Below, one piece after another: positions 1 to 10,534 of a stretch of 64,000 nt of DNA. Source of the stretch: Mixta gaviniae (GTDB taxonomy: Bacteria > Pseudomonadota > Gammaproteobacteria > Enterobacterales > Enterobacteriaceae). The position numbers and the translations under genes are program-made. The notes under the pieces were generated by a model that saw only the letters and a list, made by a program, of their open reading frames with translations, was not told the DNA's origin and searched no databases. How positions within the stretch are numbered: the first letter of the stretch is position 1; the number at the start of each line of letters is the position of its first letter. The stretch is taken from the NCBI RefSeq assembly GCF_002953195.1, contig NZ_CP026377.1:3534001-3598000 (forward strand), read 5' to 3'.

Positions 1-38
1 AATCTGTGTGAGCACTACACGGGAAGGTATCAGCATGG
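1..38 (-). other. start of 16S-23S spacer (partial)
   Basis: These bases lie just beyond the 16S 3' end and begin the internal transcribed spacer of an rRNA operon that runs off the left edge. No tRNA is visible in so short a piece, and the 23S gene is outside the window. Confidence 0.75.
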
Positions 39-1579
<1,541 letters not shown>

Positions 1580-1700
1580 AAAAGTCTGATGCTCAAAGAA
1601 AAACGTCGTAATGAATTACGTGTTCACTCTTGAGACTTGATACTGCAATTATTTTTGCGATATCCGTCCTGTGAGTGCCCACACAGATTGTCTGATAAAT

Positions 1701-1712
1701 TGTTAAAGAGCG
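1701..1712 (-). promoter_or_regulatory. rrn leader boxA antitermination site
   Basis: On the minus strand this reads CGCTCTTTAACA, one base from the E. coli rrn boxA (TGCTCTTTAACA). It lies in the transcribed leader between P2 and 16S. In this family boxA loads NusB/NusE (S10) so that RNA polymerase resists Rho in the rRNA operon. Confidence 0.85.
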
Positions 1713-1751
1713 GTGCGACCGGCGCTTCGTGCCGTTGTCGCGAGGTGGCGT

Positions 1752-1779
1752 ATATTACGCTTTCCTCTTTCAGAGTCAA
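1752..1779 (-). promoter_or_regulatory. rRNA operon promoter P2
   Basis: Minus-strand -35 TTGACT (1779-1774) and -10 TAATAT (1757-1752) are separated by 16 bases. The arrangement is that of E. coli rrn P2, between P1 and boxA. Confidence 0.82.
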
Positions 1780-1874
1780 CCCCTTTTCAGGAAGTTTTTC
1801 TCCGGCGATTCAGACTTCGCTGAACCGCTCAACACCGCGTGGCGTAAGCCGTTGTGCCGTGTCGATGGAGGCGC

Positions 1875-1902
1875 ATTATAGGGAGTTCTTCCGGGCTGAC
1901 AA
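1875..1902 (-). promoter_or_regulatory. rRNA operon promoter P1 with UP element
   Basis: Minus-strand -35 TTGTCA (1902-1897) and -10 TATAAT (1880-1875) have the 16-base spacer typical of rrn P1. A GC-rich discriminator (GCGCC) follows, as expected for ppGpp/DksA-sensitive initiation. Upstream bases 1903-1940 are rich in A/T runs, consistent with an UP element. Bases 1580-2022 hold no protein gene; they contain the leader, these promoters and the clpB terminator. Confidence 0.87.
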
Positions 1903-1983
1903 GTGCTAATTTCAACTTTTTTACCGTTCGCTGAAATTTCACTCGCAATGCCTGAAAAGCGTGCAAATCCACCACGAAAAGGC

Positions 1984-2014
1984 AAAAAAAATGGGCCTGC
2001 CGGCCCATTTTCTT
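1984..2014 (-). terminator. clpB rho-independent terminator
   Basis: A hairpin with AATGGGCC and GGCCCATT arms is followed on the minus strand by a run of eight T residues. It sits just past the clpB stop codon. Confidence 0.88.
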
Positions 2015-2022
2015 GATTGTGC

Positions 2023-4596
2023 TTACTGATGAGCGACGATAATGCCGTCGCGAACGTCGATTTGCACCGTCTTGCCGGGCACCAGCGCGCCGGAAAGTAT
2101 CTGCTGTGCCAGTGGGTTTTCCACCTGTTGCTGAATAGCGCGTTTCAACGGCCGTGCGCCATAAACAGGATCGTAACCATTTTGTCCCAGCAGCTTCAGC
2201 GCCTCTTCCGACATCTGTACGGCATAGCCGCGATCCTCCAGCCGTTTGTACAGTCTCTGCAGCTGGATATTGGCAATCGAGGCGATGTGCTGCTCACCCA
2301 GCGGATGGAACACCACTACTTCATCTATACGGTTGATGAATTCCGGACGGAAGTGATGCCCGACTACCGTCATAACGACATCTTTCATCGCACCGTAATC
2401 CAGTTCGCCGAAACGCTCCTGAATCAGATCGGAACCGAGGTTAGAAGTCATGATCACTACCGTATTACGGAAGTCGACGGTTCGCCCCTGCCCGTCGGTC
2501 AGCCGACCGTCATCCAGCACCTGCAGCAGAATGTTAAAGACATCCGGATGCGCCTTTTCTACTTCATCCAGCAGGATGACTGAATAAGGCCGACGGCGTA
2601 CCGCCTCGGTCAGGTAGCCACCCTCCTCATAGCCGACGTAGCCCGGAGGCGCGCCCACCAGCCGCGAAACGGAGTGTTTCTCCATAAACTCCGACATATC
2701 GATACGCACCATGGCGTCGTCGCTGTCGAACAGGAAGTTAGCCAGCGCTTTGCACAGCTCGGTTTTACCGACCCCGGTCGGCCCCAGGAAGAGGAACGAG
2801 CCAATCGGACGATTGGGATCGGAGAGACCGGCGCGGCTGCGGCGTATCGCATTGGATACCGCCTCGACCGCTTCGTTCTGACCGATAACGCGCTGATGCA
2901 GATCTTGCTCCATGCGCAGCAGCTTTTCGCGTTCGCCTTCCATCATGCGCGCCACCGGAATACCGGTCCAGCGCGCCAGCACGTCGGCGATTTCGACATC
3001 GGTAACACGGTTGCGCAGCAGGCGCATTGTCTTACCTTCCGACTGCGTCGCCGCCGCCAGCTGTTTCTCCAGTTCAGGAATTTTACCGTACTGCAGCTCA
3101 GACATGCGGCCAAGGTCACCGGAGCGACGCGCCTGCTCCAGCGCGATTTTTGCCTGTTCCAGATCCGCCTTGATAGTTTGCGTGCCGGAGAGCGAAGCTT
3201 TCTCCGCTTTCCACTCCTCTTCCAGCTCAGCATACTCGCGCTCTTTCTGGCCGAGTTCATCTTCCAGCATTTCGAGACGCTTCTGGCTCGCCTCGTCCGA
3301 CTCTTTCTTCAGCGCCTGCTGTTCCAGCTTCAGCTGAATAACGCGGCGTTCCAGCCGATCCAGCGGCTCCGGTTTAGAGTCGATTTGCAGACGAATGCTC
3401 GACGCCGCTTCGTCAATCAGGTCGATCGCTTTATCGGGCAGCTGGCGATCGGCGATATAGCGATGCGACAGCGTCGCGGCGGCGACAATCGCCGGGTCGG
3501 TGATCTGCACATGGTGATGCAGCTCATAGCGCTCTTTCAATCCGCGCAGAATGGCGATGGTATCTTCGACGCCTGGCTCCGCGACGAATACTTTTTGGAA
3601 GCGGCGCTCCAGCGCAGCATCTTTCTCAATATACTGACGATACTCATCCAGCGTGGTGGCGCCAACGCAGTGCAGTTCGCCGCGCGCCAGCGCAGGTTTC
3701 AGCATATTGCCCGCATCCATCGCGCCATCCGCTTTGCCGGCGCCGACCATGGTGTGCAGCTCGTCGATAAACAGAATGACGTTGCCTTCCTGTTTTGATA
3801 GATCGTTCAGCACGCCTTTCAGACGCTCTTCGAATTCGCCACGATATTTGGCCCCTGCCACCAGCGCACCCATATCAAGCGCCAGCACGCGTCGGCCTTT
3901 CAACCCTTCCGGCACTTCGCCGTTGACGATACGCTGCGCCAGCCCTTCGACAATGGCGGTTTTACCGACGCCGGGCTCGCCGATCAATACCGGGTTGTTT
4001 TTGGTGCGGCGCTGCAGCACCTGAATAGTGCGGCGGATCTCTTCGTCACGGCCGATAACCGGGTCAAGCTTGCCCTGCTCGGCGCGCTCGGTGAGATCGA
4101 TGGTGTATTTTTTCAGTGCCTGGCGCTGATCTTCAGCCCCCTGATCGTTCACGTTTTCTCCTCCACGCATTTGTTCGATAGCCTTCGTCAGCTTGTCGTT
4201 TGTCGCGCCGGCCGATTTCAGCAAATCAGCCAGCGAGCCGCGTGAATCGAGGGCAGCCAGAACAAATAATTCAGATGATATAAAGTTGTCGCCGCGCTTT
4301 TGCGCCAGCTTGTCGCACAGGTTGAGAACCCGCACCAAATCGGCAGAGGGCTGGACGTCGCCGTCAGCGCCTTCTACCTGCGGCAGACGGCTGATAGCCT
4401 GGTCTACGCCATTACGTAATCCTGCGACATCCACGCCAGCGGTAGTCAGTAACGGACGGACTGTGCCGCCTTCCTGACTGAGCAGCGCGCTCATCAAGTG
4501 AAGAGGTTCTATGAACTGGTTATCGCGCCCGAGGGCAAGGGATTGAGCATCGGCGAGCGCAAGCTGGAATTTGTTAGTAAGACGATCCAGACGCAT
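2023..4596 (-). CDS. clpB: ClpB disaggregase (Hsp104 family AAA+ chaperone)
   Basis: ATP-driven hexameric cytoplasmic chaperone that pulls polypeptides out of aggregates together with DnaK/DnaJ/GrpE. The 857 residues equal the E. coli length. An N domain (about 1-145) is followed by AAA module 1 with Walker A GEPGVGKT near 206, a long coiled-coil middle domain (about 410-520, rich in E, K and Q), and AAA module 2 with Walker A GPTGVGKT near 605. A longer frame begins four codons upstream, but the start at MRLDRL is preferred because GGGAGG lies just before it and it matches E. coli. It has its own sigma-32 promoter and terminator, so it is probably monocistronic. Confidence 0.98.
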   Translation of the reverse strand: MRLDRLTNKFQLALADAQSLALGRDNQFIEPLHLMSALLSQEGGTVRPLLTTAGVDVAGLRNGVDQAISRLPQVEGADGDVQPSADLVRVLNLCDKLAQKRGDNFISSELFVLAALDSRGSLADLLKSAGATNDKLTKAIEQMRGGENVNDQGAEDQRQALKKYTIDLTERAEQGKLDPVIGRDEEIRRTIQVLQRRTKNNPVLIGEPGVGKTAIVEGLAQRIVNGEVPEGLKGRRVLALDMGALVAGAKYRGEFEERLKGVLNDLSKQEGNVILFIDELHTMVGAGKADGAMDAGNMLKPALARGELHCVGATTLDEYRQYIEKDAALERRFQKVFVAEPGVEDTIAILRGLKERYELHHHVQITDPAIVAAATLSHRYIADRQLPDKAIDLIDEAASSIRLQIDSKPEPLDRLERRVIQLKLEQQALKKESDEASQKRLEMLEDELGQKEREYAELEEEWKAEKASLSGTQTIKADLEQAKIALEQARRSGDLGRMSELQYGKIPELEKQLAAATQSEGKTMRLLRNRVTDVEIADVLARWTGIPVARMMEGEREKLLRMEQDLHQRVIGQNEAVEAVSNAIRRSRAGLSDPNRPIGSFLFLGPTGVGKTELCKALANFLFDSDDAMVRIDMSEFMEKHSVSRLVGAPPGYVGYEEGGYLTEAVRRRPYSVILLDEVEKAHPDVFNILLQVLDDGRLTDGQGRTVDFRNTVVIMTSNLGSDLIQERFGELDYGAMKDVVMTVVGHHFRPEFINRIDEVVVFHPLGEQHIASIANIQLQRLYKRLEDRGYAVQMSEEALKLLGQNGYDPVYGARPLKRAIQQQVENPLAQQILSGALVPGKTVQIDVRDGIIVAHQ
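4150..4164 (-). promoter_or_regulatory. internal ribosome binding site and GTG start within clpB
   Basis: Inside clpB the minus strand reads GGAGGAG (4164-4158), five bases, then GTG (4152-4150), which is codon 149 in frame. E. coli ClpB is known to start internally at Val149 to make a shorter form without the N domain. The conserved Shine-Dalgarno and GTG indicate the same dual product here. Confidence 0.8.
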
Positions 4597-4634
4597 GATT
4601 CCTCCCAATACAGGTCAAAATGCTACTGGAGATG

Positions 4635-4662
4635 AAATGAGGACGTCCCTCAGAATTTCAAG
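4635..4662 (-). promoter_or_regulatory. sigma-32 heat-shock promoter of clpB
   Basis: Minus-strand CTTGAAA (4662-4656), a 13-base spacer, then CCTCATTT (4642-4635). The RpoH consensus is CTTGAAA with 11-16 bases to CCCCATNT. It lies about 40-65 bases before the clpB start. Confidence 0.85.
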
Positions 4663-4721
4663 ATGGTTGACCTGTATTATGGTGAAAAAAAGCGCACCCT
4701 GGATCGTCTTGTGGCGTAAGG

Positions 4722-5453
4722 TTATATCAGCCAGATCAAACTTGCCATACGGCCGGTAGTACCACTGCGTCGCCAGGAGAAAAATTGAGCAGATTCCTGC
4801 CAGGTGCAGCGTCCGCCGCCGCTGATCGAGGTGACGCCCTGGGTCGTTAAGCGCTGACGCGCCAGCAGCCAGAGATCGGCGTAAAACTTCGCTCCGCTGG
4901 CGCGGAACGCGTGCTGCGCGGCGGGATCGTGCGCCATAAAGGCGTCTCGCACTTCCGGGCCAACTTCAAAGGCGTCTGGCCCTATTGCCGGGCCCAGCCA
5001 AACGTGGATCGCCTCTGCCGGCGCGGAAAACTGACGAAGCGTATTTTCCAGTACGCCTGCACATAGCCCGCGCCATCCGGCATGCGCGGCGGCGATCTCT
5101 TTGCCATCGAATGAACAGAACAGCACCGGCAGGCAGTCCGCCGTCATGACCGCGCACACGGCGCCAGGCTGATTGCTCCAGACCGCATCCGCGCGGCGCA
5201 TCGCTGTCGGCTGGCCGTCCAGACGTACCACATCGGTGCCATGCACCTGTTCAAGCCAGTAAGGCATGGCCGGCAAGGCGGCCATCTTCTGCAGACGAGT
5301 ACGGTTCGCCAACACATCCTCCGGTCGATCGCCAACGTGATCGCCCAGATTCAGCGAGTCCCACGGCGCCGCGCTGACGCCGCCGGCGCGCGTCGTACTA
5401 CAGGCACGCACCGAGGCCGGCGCGGGCCAGTCAGGAACAATCAGATCGCTCAT
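4722..5453 (-). CDS. pgeF: peptidoglycan editing factor PgeF / YfiH family
   Basis: The 243-residue protein belongs to the YfiH multicopper-oxidase-fold family. These proteins are reported to act on purine nucleosides, and in E. coli to keep L-Ser from replacing L-Ala in peptidoglycan stems. Conserved metal ligands are visible: WLEQVHG (His near 70), MTADCLPV (Cys near 106) and AAAHAGWRG (His near 123). The C-terminal TGRMASLIWLI is diagnostic. Its ATG overlaps the rluD stop in ATGA, so translation of the pair is probably coupled. Function in vivo is less certain than family membership. Confidence 0.94.
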   Translation of the reverse strand: MSDLIVPDWPAPASVRACSTTRAGGVSAAPWDSLNLGDHVGDRPEDVLANRTRLQKMAALPAMPYWLEQVHGTDVVRLDGQPTAMRRADAVWSNQPGAVCAVMTADCLPVLFCSFDGKEIAAAHAGWRGLCAGVLENTLRQFSAPAEAIHVWLGPAIGPDAFEVGPEVRDAFMAHDPAAQHAFRASGAKFYADLWLLARQRLTTQGVTSISGGGRCTWQESAQFFSWRRSGTTGRMASLIWLI

Positions 5454-6430
5454 AGCCAGTCCAGCTGATCTTTAAACGCTTCGGTATCAGCTTTCAGCGC
5501 GTCGATCAAATCGACCATATCCTGCGGCAGCGGCGCATGCCATTCCATTTCGATGCCGGTAACCGGATGGTAAAGACGCAGCATAGTGGCGTGCAGCGCC
5601 TGGCGATCGAAACCACGCAGCGTAGCGATAAACGCATCGGACGCTCCTTTCGGCGGACGCGGACGGCCGCCGTAGAGCGGATCACCCACCAGCGGATGGT
5701 TGATATGCGACATATGCACGCGGATCTGATGCGTGCGTCCGGTTTCCAGACGCAGGCGCAGACGGGTATGGGCGCGGAAATGCTCCATTACGCGGTAATG
5801 GGTAACGGCATGCTTGCCCATCGGATGGACGGCCATATGGGTGCGCTTGGTCGAGTGACGGCTGATCGGTTCATCGACGATGCCGCCAGCAGTCATATTG
5901 CCGATCGCCACTGCTTCATATTCACGGGTGATTTCGCGCAGCTGGAGCGATTCAACCAGGTGCGTTTGCGCCGGAACGGTTTTCGCTACCACCATCAGGC
6001 CGGTGGTGTCTTTATCGAGACGGTGAACAATGCCGGCGCGCGGCACGTCAGAGATCGCCGGATAATAGTGCAGCAGCGCGTTCAGCACCGTGCCGTCCGG
6101 ATTGCCTGCGCCCGGATGCACCACCAGATCGCGCGGCTTATTGATGACCAAAATATGCTCATCTTCATAAACGATATTCAGTGGAATATCCTGCGCTTCC
6201 CAGCGCATCTCTTCTTCAATTTCAGCCTGTATTGCAACGGCTTCGCCGCCCAACACTTTTTCCTTAGGCTTATCAACCGTCTTACCGTTGACGCTCACCT
6301 GACCACCGAGAATCCACTCTTTTATACGTGAACGCGAATAATCAGGGAACAATTCCGCCAAAGCCTGATCTAAGCGTTGTCCGAGTTGCGATTCGGCAAC
6401 CGTTGCGGTGAGTTTTACTTGTTGTGCCAT
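5450..6430 (-). CDS. rluD: 23S rRNA pseudouridine synthase RluD (1911/1915/1917)
   Basis: Converts three uridines in helix 69 of 23S rRNA to pseudouridine, which supports ribosome assembly and accurate termination. An S4 RNA-binding domain (about 18-75) precedes the RluA-type catalytic domain. The catalytic aspartate is Asp139 in HRLDKDTTG, the same number as E. coli. Length 326 is normal. It forms a two-gene unit with pgeF (4-base overlap) and is divergent from bamD. Confidence 0.97.
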   Translation of the reverse strand: MAQQVKLTATVAESQLGQRLDQALAELFPDYSRSRIKEWILGGQVSVNGKTVDKPKEKVLGGEAVAIQAEIEEEMRWEAQDIPLNIVYEDEHILVINKPRDLVVHPGAGNPDGTVLNALLHYYPAISDVPRAGIVHRLDKDTTGLMVVAKTVPAQTHLVESLQLREITREYEAVAIGNMTAGGIVDEPISRHSTKRTHMAVHPMGKHAVTHYRVMEHFRAHTRLRLRLETGRTHQIRVHMSHINHPLVGDPLYGGRPRPPKGASDAFIATLRGFDRQALHATMLRLYHPVTGIEMEWHAPLPQDMVDLIDALKADTEAFKDQLDWL

Positions 6431-6455
6431 AAAGAGCTTCTTCGTTAACGTTGGG

Positions 6456-6483
6456 TTTTCACGGCGATGCCGTTTAATATAAT
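6456..6483 (+). promoter_or_regulatory. candidate bamD promoter
   Basis: A perfect -10 TATAAT (6478-6483) with a weak -35 TTTTCA (6456-6461) at 16 bases lies in the rluD-bamD divergent region. In E. coli bamD also responds to sigma-E, but I could not find a convincing sigma-E site here. Confidence 0.4.
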
Positions 6484-6562
6484 GTGCTATCGTACCTGGT
6501 CACTATCGGGAGCTTAACGGACAGCTTCCGCAATAACACACTCTGAGGATAATCAAATCGTC

Positions 6563-7294
6563 ATGACGCGTATGAAATATCTGGTGGCTGCAGCCACGTT
6601 GAGCCTGGCTCTTGCGGGTTGTTCAAGCTCTAAGGATCAAGTGCCTGACAGTCCGCCTTCTGAGCTTTATGCAACGGCTCAGCAAAAACTGCAGGACGGT
6701 AACTTTAAAGGCGCAATAACGCAACTGGAAGCGCTGGATAACCGCTATCCATTTGGCCCTTACGCCCAACAAGTTCAGCTGGATCTGATCTACGCTTACT
6801 ATAAAAACGCCGATCTGCCGATGGCGCAGGCCGCCATTGACCGCTTTATGCGTCTGAACCCGACACATCCGAACATCGATTATGTTCTGTATATGAAAGG
6901 CCTGACGGATATGGCGTTAGACGATTCCGCGCTGCAGGGGTTCTTTGGTATCGATCGTTCCGATCGCGATCCGGAACATGCCCGCGCCGCGTTTCGCGAC
7001 TTCTCACAGCTGCTGCGCACCTATCCAAACAGCCAGTATGCGACCGATGCGCGTAAGCGCCTGGTCTACCTGAAGGACCGTCTGGCTAAATATGAGCTTT
7101 CCGTGGCGCAATTCTACACGAAACGCGAAGCCTATGTCGCGGTTGTCAATCGTGTTGAGCAGATGCTGAAGGATTATCCGGATACGCAGGCGACACGCAC
7201 CGCCCTGCCGCTAATGGAAAACGCCTACCGCAAACTTCAGCTGAACGCTGAAGCGGATAAAGTGGCGAAAATCATTGCCGCAAATCAGGCCTGA
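6563..7294 (+). CDS. bamD: BamD, outer-membrane assembly lipoprotein
   Basis: Essential lipoprotein of the BAM complex that helps BamA insert beta-barrel proteins into the outer membrane. A signal peptide ends in the lipobox LALAGC, with acylated Cys20. Five tetratricopeptide-like repeats follow, starting near [17 protein letters not shown]. At 243 residues it is close to E. coli (245). GAGGA at 6545 is far from the first ATG, so a start at Met4 (6572) cannot be excluded, though the N-terminus [15 protein letters not shown] matches E. coli exactly. Confidence 0.97.
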   Translation: MTRMKYLVAAATLSLALAGCSSSKDQVPDSPPSELYATAQQKLQDGNFKGAITQLEALDNRYPFGPYAQQVQLDLIYAYYKNADLPMAQAAIDRFMRLNPTHPNIDYVLYMKGLTDMALDDSALQGFFGIDRSDRDPEHARAAFRDFSQLLRTYPNSQYATDARKRLVYLKDRLAKYELSVAQFYTKREAYVAVVNRVEQMLKDYPDTQATRTALPLMENAYRKLQLNAEADKVAKIIAANQA

Positions 7295-7324
7295 TCCGCC
7301 GCGCCGCTCTCTTTCTTTGCGCAA

Positions 7325-7353
7325 TAAAAAAGCAGCCCTCGGGCTGCTTTTTT
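7325..7353 (+). terminator. bamD terminator
   Basis: AAAAAGCAGCCC and GGGCTGCTTTTT arms flank a two-base loop and end in T6, just past bamD. Confidence 0.9.
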
Positions 7354-7498
7354 GCGGTTAAAAGCGCCGATATTTTGCAAATCGGCCACGGTTAACTTAT
7401 CAAGTGTGCAGCCTGCGACGCTATTCGACAAGGGAAATGCGCGCATTTACCGTAACCCCTCACAGATTTCATTTCCTTGACAAAAAGTGACAGTTTAA

Positions 7499-7540
7499 TG
7501 TGACATTGATCACAAAAATAAGCGTATGACACGTTATGCT
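7499..7540 (+). promoter_or_regulatory. CRP site and promoter of raiA
   Basis: TGTGACATTGATCACA (7499-7514) is a perfect match to the CRP half-sites TGTGA-N6-TCACA. A -10 TATGCT lies at 7535-7540. With +1 near 7547-7548 the CRP centre is at about -41, the class II position, where CRP replaces the -35 element. No good -35 is present, consistent with activator dependence. Confidence 0.75.
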
Positions 7541-7578
7541 GAACTTACCACGACGGAAATGACAGAGAGGTAAACCTG

Positions 7579-7911
7579 ATGATTGTGAACATTACCAGCA
7601 AACAAATAGAAATCACCCCGGCTATCCGCCAACATGTCGAAGACCGTCTCTCCAAGCTTGAAAAATGGCAAACCCACCTGATCAACCCGCATATTGTATT
7701 GTCGAGAGAACCGAAAGAGTATGCGGCCGACGCTACTATCAATACGCCTAATGGCCCGCTGATCGCCAGCGCAACGCATGAAGATATGTATGCCGCCATT
7801 AATGAGCTGATCAACAAACTGGAGCGTCAGTTGAATAAGGTGCAGCACAAAGGCGAAGCGCGCCGCGCCGCCGTTAGCGTGAAAGATCTCACGCCTGAAA
7901 GCGAAGAATGA
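7579..7911 (+). CDS. raiA: ribosome-associated inhibitor RaiA (protein Y)
   Basis: Short-type hibernation factor that binds the 30S decoding channel in stationary phase and cold, blocking translation and opposing 100S dimer formation. The 110 residues show the family start [23 protein letters not shown] and the basic helix [29 protein letters not shown] precedes the ATG. It is a single gene between its CRP-type promoter and a terminator, so carbon limitation probably raises its expression. Confidence 0.97.
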   Translation: MIVNITSKQIEITPAIRQHVEDRLSKLEKWQTHLINPHIVLSREPKEYAADATINTPNGPLIASATHEDMYAAINELINKLERQLNKVQHKGEARRAAVSVKDLTPESEE

Positions 7912-7950
7912 TTACCCGGTGCCCGCCCTACTGCGGGTACCCTCATTAAC

Positions 7951-7977
7951 AGACGCGCCTTCGGGCGCGTTTTTTAT
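7951..7977 (+). terminator. raiA terminator
   Basis: ACGCGCC-TTC-GGGCGCGT hairpin followed by TTTTTT. Its T tract runs into the -35 of the next promoter. Confidence 0.9.
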
Positions 7978-8006
7978 TGACAGTAGTAAAACGCTGCGGT
8001 TACTTT
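7977..8006 (+). promoter_or_regulatory. pheL-pheA promoter (candidate)
   Basis: A perfect -35 TTGACA (7977-7982) begins directly in the raiA terminator tail. The best -10 is TACTTT (8001-8006) at 18 bases, which is weak. It is the only promoter-like element in the 58 bases between the raiA terminator and pheL. Confidence 0.5.
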
Positions 8007-8035
8007 AACCGCATCCATCTGAAACAGGCCCTGCT

Positions 8036-8089
8036 ATGAACCCGACGTTTTTCTTCGCTTTCTTTTTTAGCTTCTTTACCTTCCCCTGA
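8036..8089 (+). CDS. pheL: pheA operon leader peptide
   Basis: A 17-residue peptide, MNPTFFFAFFFSFFTFP, with nine phenylalanines; E. coli PheL has 15 residues and seven. It has no function as a protein. Ribosome stalling at its Phe codons when Phe-tRNA is scarce decides folding of the downstream attenuator. Codons 5-11 lie in the strand that pairs with 8113-8127. Confidence 0.93.
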   Translation: MNPTFFFAFFFSFFTFP

Positions 8090-8164
8090 CCGGGAGGCGT
8101 TTCGTCGCAGGAAAAAGAAAGCGAAGACGAACTGCAAAGCCTCCCAACCGGGAGGCTTTTTTAT
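8048..8164 (+). promoter_or_regulatory. phenylalanine attenuator of pheA
   Basis: Three mutually exclusive pairings can be read. Bases around 8050-8063 (TCTTCGCTTTCT) complement AGAAAGCGAAGA near 8115-8126. GGGAGGC at 8092-8098 can pair with GCCTCCC at 8139-8145 as the antiterminator. GCCTCCC-AACC-GGGAGGC at 8139-8156 plus T6 is the terminator. Stalling on pheL Phe codons would free 8092-8098 to disrupt the terminator, as in the E. coli pheA leader. Confidence 0.9.
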
Positions 8165-8188
8165 TATGGACATCTGACAGGTAAAGCT

Positions 8189-9349
8189 ATGACATCGGAA
8201 AATCCGTTACTCGCCCTGCGCGATAAGATCAGCGCCATTGATGAACAGTTACTGGGGCTGCTCTCCGAACGGCGAGCGCTGGCTATTGAGGTGGCGAAAG
8301 CGAAAATGGCCACGCATCGGCCGATACGCGATATCGATCGCGAACGCGATCTGCTTGAACGGTTGATCGCCCTTGGCCACGCCCACCAGCTCGACGCCCA
8401 TTTTATTACCCGCCTCTTTCAGCTAATTATCGAAGATTCCGTTCTTACCCAGCAGGCATTGTTGCAGAAACACCTCAACCAAACCGATCGGCAGTCGGCG
8501 CGCATCGCTTTTCTCGGTCCAAAAGGCTCCTATTCCCATCTGGCAGCGCGTAAATATGGCGCCCGCCACTTTGCCAATGTGATTGAAAGTGGCTGCCTGA
8601 AATTCCATGACATTATTCAGGAAGTCGAAAGTGGCCGGGCGGACTACGCGGTCCTGCCCATTGAGAACACCAGCTCCGGTTCGATCAATGAGGTTTACGA
8701 TCTGCTGCAGCAAACCAGCCTCTCCATCGTTGGCGAGATGACAGTGCCTATCGATCACTGCGTGCTGGTAAGCGGTACGACCGACCTGCAGCAAATCGAA
8801 ACGGTTTACAGCCATCCGCAGCCTTTCCAGCAGTGCAGCCAGTTCATTAATCGTTTTCCGCACTGGAAGATTGAATATACCGAAAGCACCGCCGCGGCGA
8901 TGGAAAAGGTCGCAGCACTTAATTCGCCAAAGGCTGCCGCGCTGGGCAACGAGGCGGGCGGCGCGCTGTATCATCTGCAGGTACTGGAACGTAATCTGGC
9001 GAACCAGCAGCAGAACATTACCCGGTTTATTATCCTGGCGCGCAAGCCTGTCGACGTTTCGGAACAGGTACCGGCGAAAACCACGCTAATCATGGCGACC
9101 GGGCAGCAGGCCGGCGCACTGGTTGACGCCTTGCTGGTGCTGCGTCAGCACAACCTTATTATGAGCAAGCTGGAATCGCGTCCGATTAACGGCAATCCCT
9201 GGGAAGAGATGTTCTATCTCGATGTGCAGGGCAATCTGCGTACACCGCAGATGCAGCAGGCGCTGCAGGAACTGCGCGCGATGACCCGTTCACTGAAAGT
9301 GCTGGGTTGCTACCCGGGCGAGAACGTCGTTCCGGTCGATCCGCAGTAA
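8189..9349 (+). CDS. pheA: bifunctional chorismate mutase / prephenate dehydratase
   Basis: The P-protein converts chorismate to prephenate and then phenylpyruvate for phenylalanine synthesis. The 386 residues equal E. coli. An AroQ chorismate mutase helix bundle (about 1-95) is followed by prephenate dehydratase (about 105-285) with [13 protein letters not shown] and ENTSSGS. A C-terminal ACT regulatory domain contains the Phe-binding motifs GALV (near 310) and ESRP (near 330), so feedback inhibition should be intact. It is preceded by pheL and the attenuator. Confidence 0.97.
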   Translation: MTSENPLLALRDKISAIDEQLLGLLSERRALAIEVAKAKMATHRPIRDIDRERDLLERLIALGHAHQLDAHFITRLFQLIIEDSVLTQQALLQKHLNQTDRQSARIAFLGPKGSYSHLAARKYGARHFANVIESGCLKFHDIIQEVESGRADYAVLPIENTSSGSINEVYDLLQQTSLSIVGEMTVPIDHCVLVSGTTDLQQIETVYSHPQPFQQCSQFINRFPHWKIEYTESTAAAMEKVAALNSPKAAALGNEAGGALYHLQVLERNLANQQQNITRFIILARKPVDVSEQVPAKTTLIMATGQQAGALVDALLVLRQHNLIMSKLESRPINGNPWEEMFYLDVQGNLRTPQMQQALQELRAMTRSLKVLGCYPGENVVPVDPQ

Positions 9350-9719
9350 AGCGACGCGCCGGCCTCAGGCTGGCGCTCAACCTGTCTGCATGTTCTCCCC
9401 GTTTCGCATGCAGCGGCGCAGCCTGGGCGGGCTGGCGCTCCCCCCTTGATGCTCTCTTTCCTTGCCTGACCTACACGCAGCGGCGCAGCCTGGTCGGGCC
9501 GCCGTTTCGCCACGCTCAGGCTGTCGTCGTGAAGCGTTAGCCGTACGTTGGTATCTACCGCCAGTCGCTCATTAATAATTCCTAAAGATTAATAAACGCA
9601 TAAAAACAAAGAGTTAACCTTAATTTACGCTTATCGCGCTGGCATGTGCCATCAGTATGCCAGGCTTAATAGGCTGTTAATCATTGGGATTAGCGAGTTG
9701 TCATCAACAAGGAGGCATA
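9350..9719. repeat. pheA-SDR intergenic region with an imperfect direct duplication
   Basis: No gene is apparent. A hairpin GCGCCGGCC-TCA-GGCTGGCGC (9356-9376) just past pheA lacks a T run and may mark factor-dependent termination. An 11-base word GGCTGGCGCTC occurs at 9368 and 9430, and a 17-base word GCAGCGGCGCAGCCTGG at 9410-9426 and 9477-9493. The offsets of 62 and 67 bases indicate two diverged copies of a unit of about 65 bases. Bases 9560-9700 are AT-rich and probably hold the promoter of the next gene. Confidence 0.6.
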
Positions 9720-10484
9720 ATGGAACGTTTCAGTAATAAGGTTGTGATCGTCACCGGCGCAGGCTCTGGCATCGGCGCGGCAAGCGCGCAGCGCTTTGCT
9801 GAAGAAGGGGCCAGCGTGGTGCTGGTCGGTCGTACCCGCGAAAAACTGAACAATACGTTTGCCCGCCTGAAAAGCGGCGACCATCTGGTGGTGGTGGCGG
9901 ACGTATCAAAAAAGGAAGAGGTAGAGGCGCTGGCGGAACAGGTGCAGCAGCACTACGGCCGCGTGGATGTTCTGCTTAACAATGCCGGCGTGAATACATC
10001 AGGGAAAATCCATCAGGCCAGCGATGAAGAGTGGCGCAAAGTGATGTCGACCGATCTGGATGGGGTTTTCTACTGTACCCGCGCATTTATGCCCGCGCTG
10101 CTGGAAAGCCGCGGCAATGTCGTCAACATCTCCTCCGTTTCCGGGCTGGGCGGCGACTGGGGTATGAGTATTTATAATGCCGCGAAGGGTGCCATTACCA
10201 ACCTTACCCGCTCGCTGGCGATGGATTACGGTAAGGATGGCGTGCGCGTCAACGCTATCTGCCCAGGCCTGACGATTACCGATATGACGGCAGAGATGAA
10301 GGATAATGCGCAGCTGATGGCGAAGTTTAACGAGCGCATCGCACTGGGGCGTCCGGGCGAAGCGGAAGAACTCGCTGCCGCCATCGCCTTTATCGCCAGC
10401 GACGATGCGCGCTACATCACTGGCGTCAACCTGCCGGTAGATGGCGGCATCACCGCATCAAACGGTCAGCCGCCACAGGCGTGA
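9720..10484 (+). CDS. short-chain dehydrogenase/reductase, substrate unknown
   Basis: A 254-residue classical SDR. The NAD(P)-binding motif TGAGSGIG lies near residue 13, NNAG near 88, and the catalytic series is Ser in NISSVSG and Tyr/Lys in YNAAK (about 154-158). The C-terminal GVNLPVDGGITASNGQ is typical of glucose-dehydrogenase-like or 3-oxoacyl reductase-like SDRs. The start at 9720 was chosen over one 12 codons upstream because GGAGG lies at 9711-9715. It stands alone, convergent with tyrA. E. coli has no gene here, so it is an accessory insertion between pheA and tyrA. The substrate cannot be inferred. Confidence 0.9.
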   Translation: MERFSNKVVIVTGAGSGIGAASAQRFAEEGASVVLVGRTREKLNNTFARLKSGDHLVVVADVSKKEEVEALAEQVQQHYGRVDVLLNNAGVNTSGKIHQASDEEWRKVMSTDLDGVFYCTRAFMPALLESRGNVVNISSVSGLGGDWGMSIYNAAKGAITNLTRSLAMDYGKDGVRVNAICPGLTITDMTAEMKDNAQLMAKFNERIALGRPGEAEELAAAIAFIASDDARYITGVNLPVDGGITASNGQPPQA

Positions 10485-10487
10485 CGC

Positions 10488-10519
10488 AAAAAAGCCCGTC
10501 CAGCGACGGGCTTTTTTTT
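10488..10519. terminator. bidirectional terminator, SDR gene and tyrA
   Basis: AAAAAAGCCCGTC-CAGC-GACGGGCTTTTTTTT lies between convergent genes, with A and T runs on both sides, so it can work in either direction. Confidence 0.9.
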
Positions 10520-10534
10520 ATTGATAATCGCGTT

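Noticed and set aside
2674..3798. A plus-strand open frame of 374 codons.
   Set aside because: Antisense to clpB with no recognisable domain.
6501..6535. A sigma-E promoter for bamD around GGGAGCTTAACGG.
   Set aside because: The -35 match is partial and no TCTGA-like -10 occurs at the right distance.
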